Origin: an uncultured Aquimarina sp.
Lineage (GTDB): Bacteria > Bacteroidota > Bacteroidia > Flavobacteriales > Flavobacteriaceae
DNA: 45,602 nucleotides
NCBI GenBank assembly: GCA_947498935.1
Contig: CANMMM010000027.1
Span: forward strand, 1-45,602
Direction of reading: 5' to 3'
Shown: positions 1 through 8,944 of the stretch, in pieces
Layout: every line of letters starts with the position of its first letter
Numbering within the stretch: the first letter of the stretch is position 1
Program-made: the position numbers and the translations under genes
Notes under the pieces: model-generated
Database searches by the model: none
What the model was told of the DNA's origin: nothing
Seen by the model: the letters and a program-made list of their open reading frames with translations, nothing else

Positions 1-570
1 GTCTCCACGCTCTTTTTCTTCACACAAATCATCTTAATTTTTAGGGGCTTATTCTAAAATTAAAACTCACTTTTATATATGCTTTCATCTTGGGGATAAT
101 GAAAGCTTTAATTCATTTTGTCGTTGTAAATATACGGATAAAATTCATTCCTCCAAACAAGTATGTGTATTTTATCTAAAAAAAGTGCATTTTAACATTT
201 TTTAAATTTTACACTCTCGCTTTTTGTAAGTATTAAGCTACTTTTTTGTGTTGTGTGTTTTTTTTATAAGAAAAAACTATTTACAAGTATTAATTATAGA
301 AAAACCAATCCTTTTATATAAAATCCACTGTTTTTTAACAAAAAACAACTAGGTATCTGAATTTTCACACATCCAAAAATCATCTTATAACCGACATATC
401 TCACGATATTTTTTTAACAGAAAATAGCACATCACTCATATTTCATTAAGTACATGAAATCGATATCATGAGGTATGTAAAAAATCCCTGTTACACACCG
501 CTCATCTTTACTAACAAGTTTCTATTAGTACTAAAAAGAATAGTATAGGGATAGCTCCACCGATAGTACA
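1..570. other. AT-rich intergenic stretch without a recognised gene
   Basis: No reading frame with protein-like composition, no tRNA-like fold and no repeat shared with the rest of the window was seen. It lies downstream of the E1 gene, which is on the minus strand and ends at 571. On the minus strand an ATG at about 33 opens a frame running off the left edge, but only eleven codons are visible, too few to call a gene. Confidence 0.5.
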
Positions 571-2622
571 CTAATATTGAAGCAGTTCCTCTATCGCAGC
601 TTTCACTTTAGATACAGACAAGATCATTTCTTGCTCCAAAGTGCTATTCAGGGGAATTGCAGGCAGATTTTCAGCCCCTATCGTTAGTACTGGAGCATCT
701 AATTCCCAAAAACAAGATTCTTGTACGCGACTTGCCAATGCTCTTGCAAAGGAATTATCAGTAGGTTCTTCTGTAATGATCAAACATTTTTTAGTCTTTT
801 TCACAGATTCCATCACTGTAGTCTCATCTAAGGGGTACAAGGTGCGTAAATCTATAACCTCTACCACCGATCGATATGCTTCAGTAGCATTTAATGCCCA
901 GTGTACTCCCATACCGTATGTGATAATAGACACTGTTTCTTCTGTCGAAGGCCAAATACGTTGTACTACATTTGCTTTGCCTAATGGCAACACATAGTTT
1001 GCTGCGGGGGCTACCGTCTTGGCGCGTTCAGTCCCCTTAAGCTTAGACCAATACAATCCTTTGTGTTCTAAAATCACTACAGGATTCGGATCATAATACG
1101 CTGCTTTTAATAATCCTTTGAGATCTGCACCATTACTCGGGTACGCAATTTTAATCCCTCTGATATTGGTCAATATAGACTCTATAGAAGAGGAATGATA
1201 GGGACCTCCACTACCATAAGCCCCCGTCGGAACACGAAGTACCATAGATACAGGCCATTTTCCATTCGATAAATAACACGATCTACTTACTTCTGTAAAC
1301 AATTGATTAAGTCCTGGCCATATATAGTCTGCAAATTGCACTTCTACAATAGGCTTTACCCCCACAGCAGACATCCCCACTGTAGATCCTATAATAAAAG
1401 CCTCTTGTATGGCGGTATTAAACACCCGTTCTGACCCGAATTTATCTGCCAATGTAGCTGTCTCTCTAAATACCCCTCCTAAGCGTGCTCCCACATCTTG
1501 TCCATAACACACACATGCCATATCAGCACGCATCAATTCTTCTATAGCAGCTAAAGCACTGTCCACCATCACTACTTTTTCTTGGGACGCGGGAGACCGC
1601 TCCCCTACTTCTTCTGTGATGGGTGTAGGTGCAAAATCATGGGTATATAAATCTTCTGGAGTTGGGTCATCTGCCTGTATGGCTTCCTGTAACGCCGTTC
1701 TCACAGCTTGCTGTACCTCACTTTCTATCGCTGCTATCGCCTTTAGTGTACTACCTGCATTCATCAACTGCGTTTTTACTACAGGATAGGGGTCACGCTT
1801 TTTTGCTTCTTCCAAATCATCTCGATACCATTCCATGCGCACCCCAGATGTATGATGGTTTAGCAAGGGAACACGCGCATGTAACAATACTGGTCTTCTT
1901 TCTAATCTAGCGATATCTATTGCTTTTTGTACCGATAGATAACTCTCTTCAAAATTAGCGCCATCAATAGACATGGCTTCTATTCCATGAAACCCCTTTG
2001 CATATTCATAGGCATTTTGTGCACGTGTTTCAGCAGCATTGGCAGAGATATCCCATCCATTATCTTGTATGACATACACAATAGGCAATTGCCGAAGTGC
2101 CGCCATCTGTAATGCCTCTGCTACTTCACCTTCGGTCACAGCAGCATCACCTAATGAGCATACCACTACAGCAGGTGCAGTAGTAGCAATACCTACCGAA
2201 TCCTTATACTGCATTCCCATAGCTACACCCGTAGCAGGAATCGCCTGCATCCCCGTAGCAGAAGATTGGTGCGGAATTTTAGGCATTCCTTCTCTTCTAA
2301 GACTTGGATGTGAATAATAGCTCCTTCCCGCAGAAAAAGGGTCGTCTTTTTTAGCTAATAATTGCAGCATCAATTCATAGGGAGTAATTCCCATAGCGAG
2401 TAGCATAGCATCATCTCTATAATACGGAAACACATAATCCTGTGGCAGTAATTGCATCCCTACTGCTATCTGTATAGCTTCATGCCCTCTAGAAGTCGCA
2501 TGTACATATTTAGCAACTAAAGGCTGGTGTTCTTCATACAATTCCGTCATACATTTAGCCGTATAAAGGGTCGTAAATGCCTCTTGTAATAATGCTGTAG
2601 TGATCGTTTTGGTAACTAACAT
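571..2622 (-). CDS. 2-oxoacid dehydrogenase E1, fused alpha and beta subunits
   Basis: Thiamine-diphosphate-dependent E1 of a branched-chain-type 2-oxoacid dehydrogenase: it decarboxylates a 2-oxo acid and passes the acyl group to the lipoyl arm of E2. Residues about 1-340 are the alpha part, with the cofactor segment starting GDAAVTEGE and ending QDNGW. Residues about 350-683 are the beta part (GQDVGARLGGVFR, FNTAIQEAFIIG). Fused E1 proteins are common in Bacteroidota. I chose the ATG at 2622 because it follows the aminotransferase stop by 20 bases and begins MLVTKTITT like family members; an upstream ATG at 2676 would overlap that gene. It is the last gene of an E2-aminotransferase-E1 operon. 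No E3 gene is present, so dihydrolipoamide dehydrogenase must come from elsewhere. The substrate cannot be read from sequence: branched-chain oxo acids are the family default, and phenylpyruvate is suggested by context. Confidence 0.9.
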   Translation of the reverse strand: MLVTKTITTALLQEAFTTLYTAKCMTELYEEHQPLVAKYVHATSRGHEAIQIAVGMQLLPQDYVFPYYRDDAMLLAMGITPYELMLQLLAKKDDPFSAGRSYYSHPSLRREGMPKIPHQSSATGMQAIPATGVAMGMQYKDSVGIATTAPAVVVCSLGDAAVTEGEVAEALQMAALRQLPIVYVIQDNGWDISANAAETRAQNAYEYAKGFHGIEAMSIDGANFEESYLSVQKAIDIARLERRPVLLHARVPLLNHHTSGVRMEWYRDDLEEAKKRDPYPVVKTQLMNAGSTLKAIAAIESEVQQAVRTALQEAIQADDPTPEDLYTHDFAPTPITEEVGERSPASQEKVVMVDSALAAIEELMRADMACVCYGQDVGARLGGVFRETATLADKFGSERVFNTAIQEAFIIGSTVGMSAVGVKPIVEVQFADYIWPGLNQLFTEVSRSCYLSNGKWPVSMVLRVPTGAYGSGGPYHSSSIESILTNIRGIKIAYPSNGADLKGLLKAAYYDPNPVVILEHKGLYWSKLKGTERAKTVAPAANYVLPLGKANVVQRIWPSTEETVSIITYGMGVHWALNATEAYRSVVEVIDLRTLYPLDETTVMESVKKTKKCLIITEEPTDNSFARALASRVQESCFWELDAPVLTIGAENLPAIPLNSTLEQEMILSVSKVKAAIEELLQY

Positions 2623-2641
2623 ATTGGAATCGCCTATATAA

Positions 2642-3745
2642 TTATGAATGATGTGTATATACTTTTGATGAAACATCTTCCTGTACTGAGGTATCAGCAG
2701 GCACTACCCAACCATAGGAATCTGATTGTTCTTGTGTTTTAATACCTTCTAATTGTTGTAGCATCGCAGTCGCTACAGGAGTACTGGGCGGAAACTGTAG
2801 TACCTCATCCTTATATTGTATCTGATCAATGATGGTAATCCCAGCAGCAGTACCCGTACCAAACGCTTCCTCTAATACACCATCCCTTGCTGCCTGTAGC
2901 AATTCATCAATGGCAATTGGGCGTTCTTCTACTGCTACTCCCCTATCCTTTAACAAAGTAAGTACACTATCTCTAGTGATCCCCGCTAAGATGGTTCCTG
3001 TAATTGCAGGAGTAATCACTTTTCCTGCTATTTTAAAAAAGATATTCATCGTTCCTACCTCTTGTATATAGCGATGTTCCTCAGCATCTAACCACAGTAG
3101 TTGGTCAAACTGTTTTCTTTTCGCCTCTTCGGTTGGCAAAATAGCAGCCGCATAATTTCCTGCTGCCTTAGCTGCCCCAGTACCTCCTTGGGCAGCCCTG
3201 ATATAGTTTGTTTCTGCTAATAAGCGTATTTTTTTGCTAAACAGTGGTTGTGCTGGCGTGGCAATAATCATAAATTTATAACGTGTCGCAGCGCGCATCC
3301 CTATAAACGGTTCATCTGCATACATAAAGGGTCGTACGTATAGTGCACTCCCTCGTTGCTTCGGAATCCATGCATGTTCCACCCCTACAAATTGTCGTAC
3401 AGCCGCTACAAAAAGTGCTGGATCTATCGTAGGCATTCCCATTCTAGCAGCACTGTTATTAAAACGTAGTGCATTCGCTTCGGGTCTAAATAATACAGGA
3501 ACTCCCTCAGTATTGACCACTGCTTTCATCCCTTCGAAAATTGCTTGTCCATAATGCAACGCCATCGCAGCAGGATGTGTAGGGATCATCGCCAGTGGTT
3601 CTATTCTAGGATATTTCCACATCCCGTCTGCATATTCGCAAATAAACATATGATCGGTAAACACTGTTCCTAATGGAGATTGCTCCACATCTACTTTTGT
3701 CACCTTAGAAGTAGGTGTTCTATGTATGGCAATGGGTATTTTCAT
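2642..3745 (-). CDS. ilvE: Branched-chain-type aminotransferase (class IV)
   Basis: PLP-dependent transaminase of fold type IV, 367 residues, the usual length for the long BCAT subgroup. The PLP lysine is K193 in GAAKAAGNYA, and the downstream signature EVGTMNIFF is intact. The family interconverts Leu, Ile and Val with their 2-oxo acids using 2-oxoglutarate; several members also accept phenylalanine. It sits between E2 and E1 of an oxoacid dehydrogenase, so a plausible role is to supply the oxo acid that E1/E2 then converts to an acyl-CoA. A REP-like repeat (3763-3851) lies 17 bases upstream of its start, inside the operon. Enzyme class is near certain; the amino acid substrate is open. Confidence 0.93.
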   Translation of the reverse strand: MKIPIAIHRTPTSKVTKVDVEQSPLGTVFTDHMFICEYADGMWKYPRIEPLAMIPTHPAAMALHYGQAIFEGMKAVVNTEGVPVLFRPEANALRFNNSAARMGMPTIDPALFVAAVRQFVGVEHAWIPKQRGSALYVRPFMYADEPFIGMRAATRYKFMIIATPAQPLFSKKIRLLAETNYIRAAQGGTGAAKAAGNYAAAILPTEEAKRKQFDQLLWLDAEEHRYIQEVGTMNIFFKIAGKVITPAITGTILAGITRDSVLTLLKDRGVAVEERPIAIDELLQAARDGVLEEAFGTGTAAGITIIDQIQYKDEVLQFPPSTPVATAMLQQLEGIKTQEQSDSYGWVVPADTSVQEDVSSKVYTHHS

Positions 3746-3762
3746 ATTTTCTATATTTTTTT

Positions 3763-3851
3763 GGGCGCATCCCTAAGGGGTCGGGCTATCCGTTGCAATT
3801 CCTCACCCTCCTAGGGTCGGGCTGCGGGATTTACACTACTATCCCTTGCGC
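3763..3851. repeat. REP-like element, copy 1 (between E2 and ilvE)
   Basis: About 90 bases. Ends match the other copies (GGGCGcatCCC at the left, TATCCC..GCGC at the right), with two internal direct copies of GGTCGGGCT and a pairing GGGAT/ATCCC. It is the most diverged of five copies at its tips. It lies inside the operon and is read by the minus-strand transcript in the orientation opposite to copies 2, 4 and 5. Confidence 0.85.
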
Positions 3852-3866
3852 AAATACATCTTTATA

Positions 3867-5162
3867 TTAGTAAGTCCTATCTGGATCAAAATTCTCTAAC
3901 GCATCCCCCACAGCTCTCAAAAAAGAACCTCCTAGCCAACCATCGATTACCCGATGATCAAAAGATAGAGACAGGTACATCATACTCCTGATAGCGATTT
4001 GCTCTTCTCCTGCTATAGTTATTACCTCTGGTCTCTTCTTAATCATGCCCAGTGCTAGTATCGCTACCTCTGGCTGATTGATAATCGGAGTACCCATCAA
4101 ACTCCCAAACGTACCCACATTAGAAATGGTAAACGTACTACCCCCAATATCAGCAGGCTGTAGACTATTCGTCCTTGCATGATGTGCTAATCGATTTACG
4201 GTTTCTGCTAATAGAGGCAATGATTTGTTGGCTGCATCTCTCACTACAGGTACGATCAGATTGCCCGTGGGCAATGCAGTAGCCATACCAATATGAATGT
4301 CTTTATGCACCACAATCTCATCTCCATCCAAAGCCGCATTGATCATAGGAAACTTAGCAATAGCATCAGTAACCGCCTCAATAAACACAGGAGTATAAGT
4401 CAGTTTCTCATCATACTTGTCTAAAAATGCTTGTTTATGTGCAGTACGCCAGTGTACTAAATTCGTTACATCTACTTCTATATAGGTAGTCACATGCGGA
4501 GCTGTACGTTTAGAGTACACCATATGTGCCGCAATGCTGCTACGCATCCGATCCATCGGAATACGCTGATCCTTTCCTGCTGTATAAGATATCGATGGTG
4601 GCGTATATTGTAGCGTATCTTTAGTAGATGGGTTACTCGCTATAGGATACCTACGCTGCTGTAGATAATTGGTAACATCGCTTTTTCGTACTCTACCATT
4701 GATACCAGTCCCTTTGATACGCTGTAGTTCCTCCATCGTTATATGCTCCTTTTGCGCCATTTTAATTACGAGTGGCGATAAAAAATCAGCACGTTTCTTG
4801 GATACATCAACAGCTATATTCTTAGAAGAGGATGGTGATGTTGTGGATACTACCGTAGTATGAGGCATTGTTGTTGTCTTCTTCGCCATACTAGCTCCTA
4901 TACCTGTTGTAGTTTGCGTAGCACTCGGAGTAATCACTGCCATCAATTGTCCTACAGTGATTACTTCATTAGGCTGACAATAAATCTCAGTAATCACTCC
5001 CGTACAAGGCGAAGGGATTTCAGTATCTACTTTATCCGTAGCCACCTCTACGAGTGTTTCATCTATTTCAATACGATCTCCTACCTGCTTTGTCCAATGC
5101 AATAAAGTAGCCTGTGAAATACTTTCACCCATCTTAGGCAGTGTTACTTCCATCTGTGTCAT
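3867..5162 (-). CDS. 2-oxoacid dehydrogenase E2, dihydrolipoamide acyltransferase
   Basis: Core E2 subunit that moves the acyl group from lipoyl-lysine to CoA; 431 residues. One N-terminal lipoyl domain (about 1-80) carries the lipoylated lysine K44 in ATDKVDTEIP. A linker and a peripheral-subunit-binding domain follow at about 125-165 (MAQKEHITMEELQRIKGTG), then the catalytic domain with SFDHRVIDG, where H403 and D407 are the active-site pair. I chose the ATG at 5162 because an AAAGGA ribosome-binding site lies 6 bases upstream; a longer frame to 5201 would run through the operator. It is the first gene of the operon with ilvE and E1. A palindrome of the PaaR type (5193-5210) lies 30 bases upstream, suggesting control together with the phenylacetyl-CoA operon. 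Confidence 0.92.
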   Translation of the reverse strand: MTQMEVTLPKMGESISQATLLHWTKQVGDRIEIDETLVEVATDKVDTEIPSPCTGVITEIYCQPNEVITVGQLMAVITPSATQTTTGIGASMAKKTTTMPHTTVVSTTSPSSSKNIAVDVSKKRADFLSPLVIKMAQKEHITMEELQRIKGTGINGRVRKSDVTNYLQQRRYPIASNPSTKDTLQYTPPSISYTAGKDQRIPMDRMRSSIAAHMVYSKRTAPHVTTYIEVDVTNLVHWRTAHKQAFLDKYDEKLTYTPVFIEAVTDAIAKFPMINAALDGDEIVVHKDIHIGMATALPTGNLIVPVVRDAANKSLPLLAETVNRLAHHARTNSLQPADIGGSTFTISNVGTFGSLMGTPIINQPEVAILALGMIKKRPEVITIAGEEQIAIRSMMYLSLSFDHRVIDGWLGGSFLRAVGDALENFDPDRTY

Positions 5163-5192
5163 CTGATATCCTTTTATATAAAGATACACAAA

Positions 5193-5210
5193 AACTAACA
5201 AATGTTAGTT
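5193..5210. promoter_or_regulatory. Predicted PaaR-type operator of the E2-ilvE-E1 operon
   Basis: Inverted repeat with 8-bp perfect arms, AACTAACA-AA-TGTTAGTT. It matches 17 of 18 bases of the palindrome in front of paaE (21842-21867). It also fits the published PaaR pattern CNAACGnnCGTTNG except for A/T in place of the inner G/C. On the minus strand its end forms TAGTTTTTG, a possible -7 box, just upstream of the E2 start. Confidence 0.65.
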
Positions 5211-5661
5211 AGCAACTCTTTCTTTTTAAGAAAATCTTTCGATTTATTGTATCCTTAATACAGTACCACAGGGGTTTTAGACTACACTTTATATAGTTAT
5301 ATCCCCTATAGACAACATACACTAACCGCTGATTATCAGATTATTTAATAAACCAACGTGCTTACATCTAAAGATTATTTGTATGTTTAACTTGTTTTAT
5401 GTGATAGCATTTCTTTAATAGGGTTGGAAAAGCAATAAACCAGATGTTTACTATATCCATACAGCAGAGAGGGAATAAACTACTATTAAGACTCATGCGG
5501 CGATAAACATCCACCATCGCATGTACAAGAAAAATAAACAACATAGGGGTAACATTTTATAGCTAAATAACACATATATAATGAAGTGGTGTAAGCTTTT
5601 TATAATTTGGTATAAAAATGATCTTTTAAACTACTTCAATAGTTAAATTCTGATACTACAA
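5211..5661. other. Divergent intergenic region
   Basis: This stretch separates the E2 operon from the DUF2157 operon on the opposite strand. Apart from the operator at 5193-5210 and the short palindromic repeat at 5583-5637, I see no gene, RNA or clear promoter box. Composition is AT-rich with many stop codons in all frames. Confidence 0.5.
5583..5637. repeat. Palindromic element, shortened copy E
   Basis: Starts GAAGTGGTGTAAGCTTTTTA, continues with the family's atttGgtataaaaatgatcttt and ends in CTACTTC. The outer arms of the 160-bp element (see 35482-35641) are kept and the middle is missing. It ends 24 bases before the DUF2157 start codon, so it lies in that gene's leader. Confidence 0.75.
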
Positions 5662-6618
5662 ATGACAAAGATGAAGAGGGAAGACATTCACATCATAGCT
5701 CGGCATAGCAATTGGTCTGCTGAGCGTATTGATACGTTTCTAAAAAAAGAGATTTACAACGATAGCAAAGCCTGGTATCGATTTCTGAAACTGCTTTTTA
5801 TCAGTTTGGGTGTTGGGTTTACGACCGCTGGAATTGTTTTCTTCTTTGCTTACAACTGGGATCACCTACACAAATTCCTAAAAATAGGTTTGATAGAAGG
5901 ACTATTGATGATCGCCACTTTGGTCTTATTCCTATCTAAAGGCAGTTCATTGATTAAAAATATAGTCCTTACAGCAATCTCTGTATTAACAGGTGTTTTA
6001 TTTGCTGTTTTTGGGCAGATTTACCAAACAGGTGCGAATGCGTATGACTTTTTTCTAAGCTGGACCATCGCTATTGCTCTTTGGGTAGTGGTTTCTAATT
6101 TTGCACCTTTATGGTTACTATTTATCACGTTGGTGAATACGACATATATACTCTATATCCAACAAGTTGCTCATGGATGGCACGAACTAATCGTGTTTAT
6201 ACTACCCTTTCTAATCAATGTAGTATTTCTGGTTGCCACCTTACTCCTAAAAAACAGAACTAGTGATCATCCCCCTCCTAATTGGTTTGTAACTATACTC
6301 GCATTAGCCGCTACCTCATTTGCTACCTTGGGATGTTTATATGCTACTTATGAACTACATACATTATCATCCTATGCTGTGCTATTTATCATTACGACAC
6401 TAGTATGTTATAGCCTTGGTATGCTATATGCCTTAAAACACAAAAACACTACTTTCATCGCCTTGATCGCATTAAGCCTTCTTATTAGTAGTGCTGGCTA
6501 CTTATTTTATATCACTATAGATGAAGGTACTTTTTTCCTTACCTGCTTATTTATTATTGGAGGTGTGACCCTTATTATTCAACAATTGATCAACCTACAA
6601 AAGAAATGGAACCACTAA
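5662..6618 (+). CDS. DUF2157 domain-containing membrane protein
   Basis: 318 residues. A soluble N-terminus (about 1-40, with AERIDTFLKKEIYND) is followed by roughly eight hydrophobic helices to the C-terminus, as in the DUF2157 family. Function is not known. It is the first gene of a three-gene set, DUF2157, DUF4401 and GDYXXLXY, that recurs across bacteria; the stop overlaps the next start by 13 bases, so translation is probably coupled. Its leader contains a shortened copy of the palindromic repeat. The family call rests on the N-terminal motif, the topology and the gene partners. Confidence 0.8.
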   Translation: MTKMKREDIHIIARHSNWSAERIDTFLKKEIYNDSKAWYRFLKLLFISLGVGFTTAGIVFFFAYNWDHLHKFLKIGLIEGLLMIATLVLFLSKGSSLIKNIVLTAISVLTGVLFAVFGQIYQTGANAYDFFLSWTIAIALWVVVSNFAPLWLLFITLVNTTYILYIQQVAHGWHELIVFILPFLINVVFLVATLLLKNRTSDHPPPNWFVTILALAATSFATLGCLYATYELHTLSSYAVLFIITTLVCYSLGMLYALKHKNTTFIALIALSLLISSAGYLFYITIDEGTFFLTCLFIIGGVTLIIQQLINLQKKWNH

Positions 6619-7676
6619 AAAAAGTACTCGATCATATTAGCACTGTAGAAGGCGACCAATTTGAATATGACGAGAATGCGCTACTAGCAGCATACAATAC
6701 ACAAAAAAACAATCCATCTAGTATCGTCATCAAATTACTGTCTATTGTAGGCGGTTTTTTAGCATCGTTACCTTTTGTTGGCTTGTTACTTCTTATAGGG
6801 CTTTACGAATCCGATATTGGCATGTCTATATTAGGAAGTATACTTATTATAGCTGCGATCGTAATCAATACAGAATATGATAAATTGATCTTGGATACAT
6901 TTAGTATCACACTATATCTTATGGGTATAGCTATCCTAACGATCAGTTTAGTAGGACATAGTTTGGGTGAAAATGTGATTGCACTATTAATGATGGGGAT
7001 AGGTTTCGCTGCGATGGTGATTACTCAAAATTTTATGCTATCCTTTATTTCTATACTGATCATAAATACTAGTTTTCTCTTTTTGATCAGTCAAAATATG
7101 CTGGACCTCATACATCTTTATATGCTGATCAATGCATTTGGGTTTACCTACCTATTACTCAAGGAAGCTAACATCATCACATGGAGCAAAAAACTATCCC
7201 TACTCTACAATCCCATGCGAATTGGACTGCTGGTTTCACTGCTATTAGGATTTATTTTCATTGCTAATGGAGAACTCGTCGCTATGGACATCTATGTATA
7301 CGATCCTTGGATCACTTCTATACTAATGAGTAGCATTCTATACTATATTATTCATCAGCTTATAACGAACTATGGAATTACGACGCTTTCTCATAAAATA
7401 CTGATCTATACGTTGAGTACCCTAATCTTTATCGCTACGCTATTTGCGCCTTCTATTTTAGGAGCGATCGTGATCATGCTACTTTGTTTTAGGGTGAATT
7501 ATAGAACAGGCTTCGGTATTGGTATTATGGCACTTATATACTTTATATCTCGATATTATTATGATCTAAGTTTTACCTTACTTACCAAATCCATCATTTT
7601 ATTCGCATCAGGAATCCTATTTCTAGCATGCTACTTTTTAGTACTTAAAAAATTAGATCGCAATGAAAAAATATAA
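6606..7676 (+). CDS. DUF4401 domain-containing membrane protein
   Basis: 356 residues. About 40 soluble residues are followed by many transmembrane helices (about ten), with a short basic C-terminus (KKLDRNEKI). It overlaps DUF2157 by 13 bases and the following gene by 14 bases, the tight packing typical of this trio. Biochemical function is unknown; the constant company of a DUF2157 protein and a GDYXXLXY protein suggests a membrane complex, which is an inference. Confidence 0.8.
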   Translation: MEPLKKVLDHISTVEGDQFEYDENALLAAYNTQKNNPSSIVIKLLSIVGGFLASLPFVGLLLLIGLYESDIGMSILGSILIIAAIVINTEYDKLILDTFSITLYLMGIAILTISLVGHSLGENVIALLMMGIGFAAMVITQNFMLSFISILIINTSFLFLISQNMLDLIHLYMLINAFGFTYLLLKEANIITWSKKLSLLYNPMRIGLLVSLLLGFIFIANGELVAMDIYVYDPWITSILMSSILYYIIHQLITNYGITTLSHKILIYTLSTLIFIATLFAPSILGAIVIMLLCFRVNYRTGFGIGIMALIYFISRYYYDLSFTLLTKSIILFASGILFLACYFLVLKKLDRNEKI

Positions 7677-8151
7677 GTGGATCATCATCATTACCAACCT
7701 CATCCTCGTATTTCTCTTTTTTAATTACGCGCTGTTCAAAAAAGAAAAATTACTTGCAGATGGGCAACTTGTACTATTAGAGCTTGCTCCTGTAGATCCT
7801 AGATCATTGATTCAAGGTGATTATATGCGATTAAGGTATGCGATTGCACGACATCAAACAGCAGATAGTATCGCCAAAAGAGGGTTTTGTGTAGTGCAAG
7901 TAACAGAGGAGGGAATCGCTGAAAAAGTACGATTTCAGGAGCACAAAACTCCTATTCAAGCAAATGAATTACTGATACAATATACCAAGAGAAATAGCTG
8001 GCAAATACATATCGGTGCAGAATCCTTTTTCTTTCAAGAAGGAACTGCTGACAAGTACGAACAAGCTAAATATGGGGGGCTTAAAATTGACCAAGACGGG
8101 AATAGTATACTGGTAGGTTTATATGACAAACATCGAAAACGCATCGAATAA
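7663..8151 (+). CDS. GDYXXLXY domain-containing protein
   Basis: 162 residues. One N-terminal transmembrane segment (about 5-23) is followed by an extracytoplasmic domain. The family signature is present exactly as GDYMRLRY (about residues 52-59). It closes the DUF2157-DUF4401-GDYXXLXY operon and overlaps the preceding gene by 14 bases. The domain is named only for its motif and has no known function. Recognition is firm because motif, length and neighbours all agree. Confidence 0.88.
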   Translation: MKKYKWIIIITNLILVFLFFNYALFKKEKLLADGQLVLLELAPVDPRSLIQGDYMRLRYAIARHQTADSIAKRGFCVVQVTEEGIAEKVRFQEHKTPIQANELLIQYTKRNSWQIHIGAESFFFQEGTADKYEQAKYGGLKIDQDGNSILVGLYDKHRKRIE

Positions 8152-8200
8152 TCAATGAACGCATCCTAAACACAATTTTAATTCTCACCTCATATATCTT

Positions 8201-8827
8201 ATGCTATTTTTTATGAATCTTAGTCAAACCATCTGTTTTAAAGACAAACGATCCTGTATATATACAATCATGATAAGCGCCTTAGGACTATTAGGGATCA
8301 TAGGCTGTACATCTTACAAAAACTCAGCAACCAAGACCGATCATCTAGCAATTGTACAACAGTATTTCCAAACAATGAATGCTACGAATGCTGCTGCAAT
8401 AGACAACTGGTTTGGAGAACAATTAACAGTTATAGAAGGAGCGCATGCGCAAGTATATGCTAAAGAAGCATATAAAACGTTTTTACAATGGGATGCTGTT
8501 TTTGATCCTACTTATAAGATTCTGAACATCGCACAACAAGGCGACCTAGTCAAAGCTACCATTTCGAAAAACGACACAAGAATCAATTTTTTGCATGAAG
8601 CACCCTTTGTCACGAATCAAACATTCGCGTTCCAACACGATAAGATAATACGTATTACCACAGAATATATAGATTTTGATGTTGCGACTTGGGCAGATAA
8701 TAAGCAGCAACTTTTGGATTGGATCGCTCAATATCATCCTGACTTAAATGGATTTATACATGAGCAAACAGAGGCGGGTGGCATCAAATTCCTAAAAGCA
8801 ATTACATTCTACAAAGACAAAAAGTGA
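8201..8827 (+). CDS. Putative lipoprotein, SnoaL/NTF2-like fold possible
   Basis: 208 residues. The N-terminal basic stretch and hydrophobic segment end in LGIIGC, a lipobox with the modified cysteine near residue 36. The mature part begins with AIVQQYFQTMNATNAAAIDNWF, the opening typical of SnoaL/NTF2-like proteins (helix followed by a turn and beta sheet). I do not recognise a specific family. The start is uncertain: ATGs at 8201, 8213 and 8270 are all in frame and none has a clear ribosome-binding site. It stands 50 bases after the GDYXXLXY gene and could be read with it. Confidence 0.65.
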   Translation: MLFFMNLSQTICFKDKRSCIYTIMISALGLLGIIGCTSYKNSATKTDHLAIVQQYFQTMNATNAAAIDNWFGEQLTVIEGAHAQVYAKEAYKTFLQWDAVFDPTYKILNIAQQGDLVKATISKNDTRINFLHEAPFVTNQTFAFQHDKIIRITTEYIDFDVATWADNKQQLLDWIAQYHPDLNGFIHEQTEAGGIKFLKAITFYKDKK

Positions 8828-8944
8828 AATAGCAGTTCTAGTTAATGATGTTAAAAATTAAAATTATAGGGTAACATTTTGCCTTCTTATGACACCTATA
8901 TAAAACACCTAACAAACAGCTTTTAAAAACTAGGAATATTATAC

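Noticed and set aside
1629..2317. Plus-strand frames inside the E1 gene
   Set aside because: Shadows of the E1 coding sequence with no family features.
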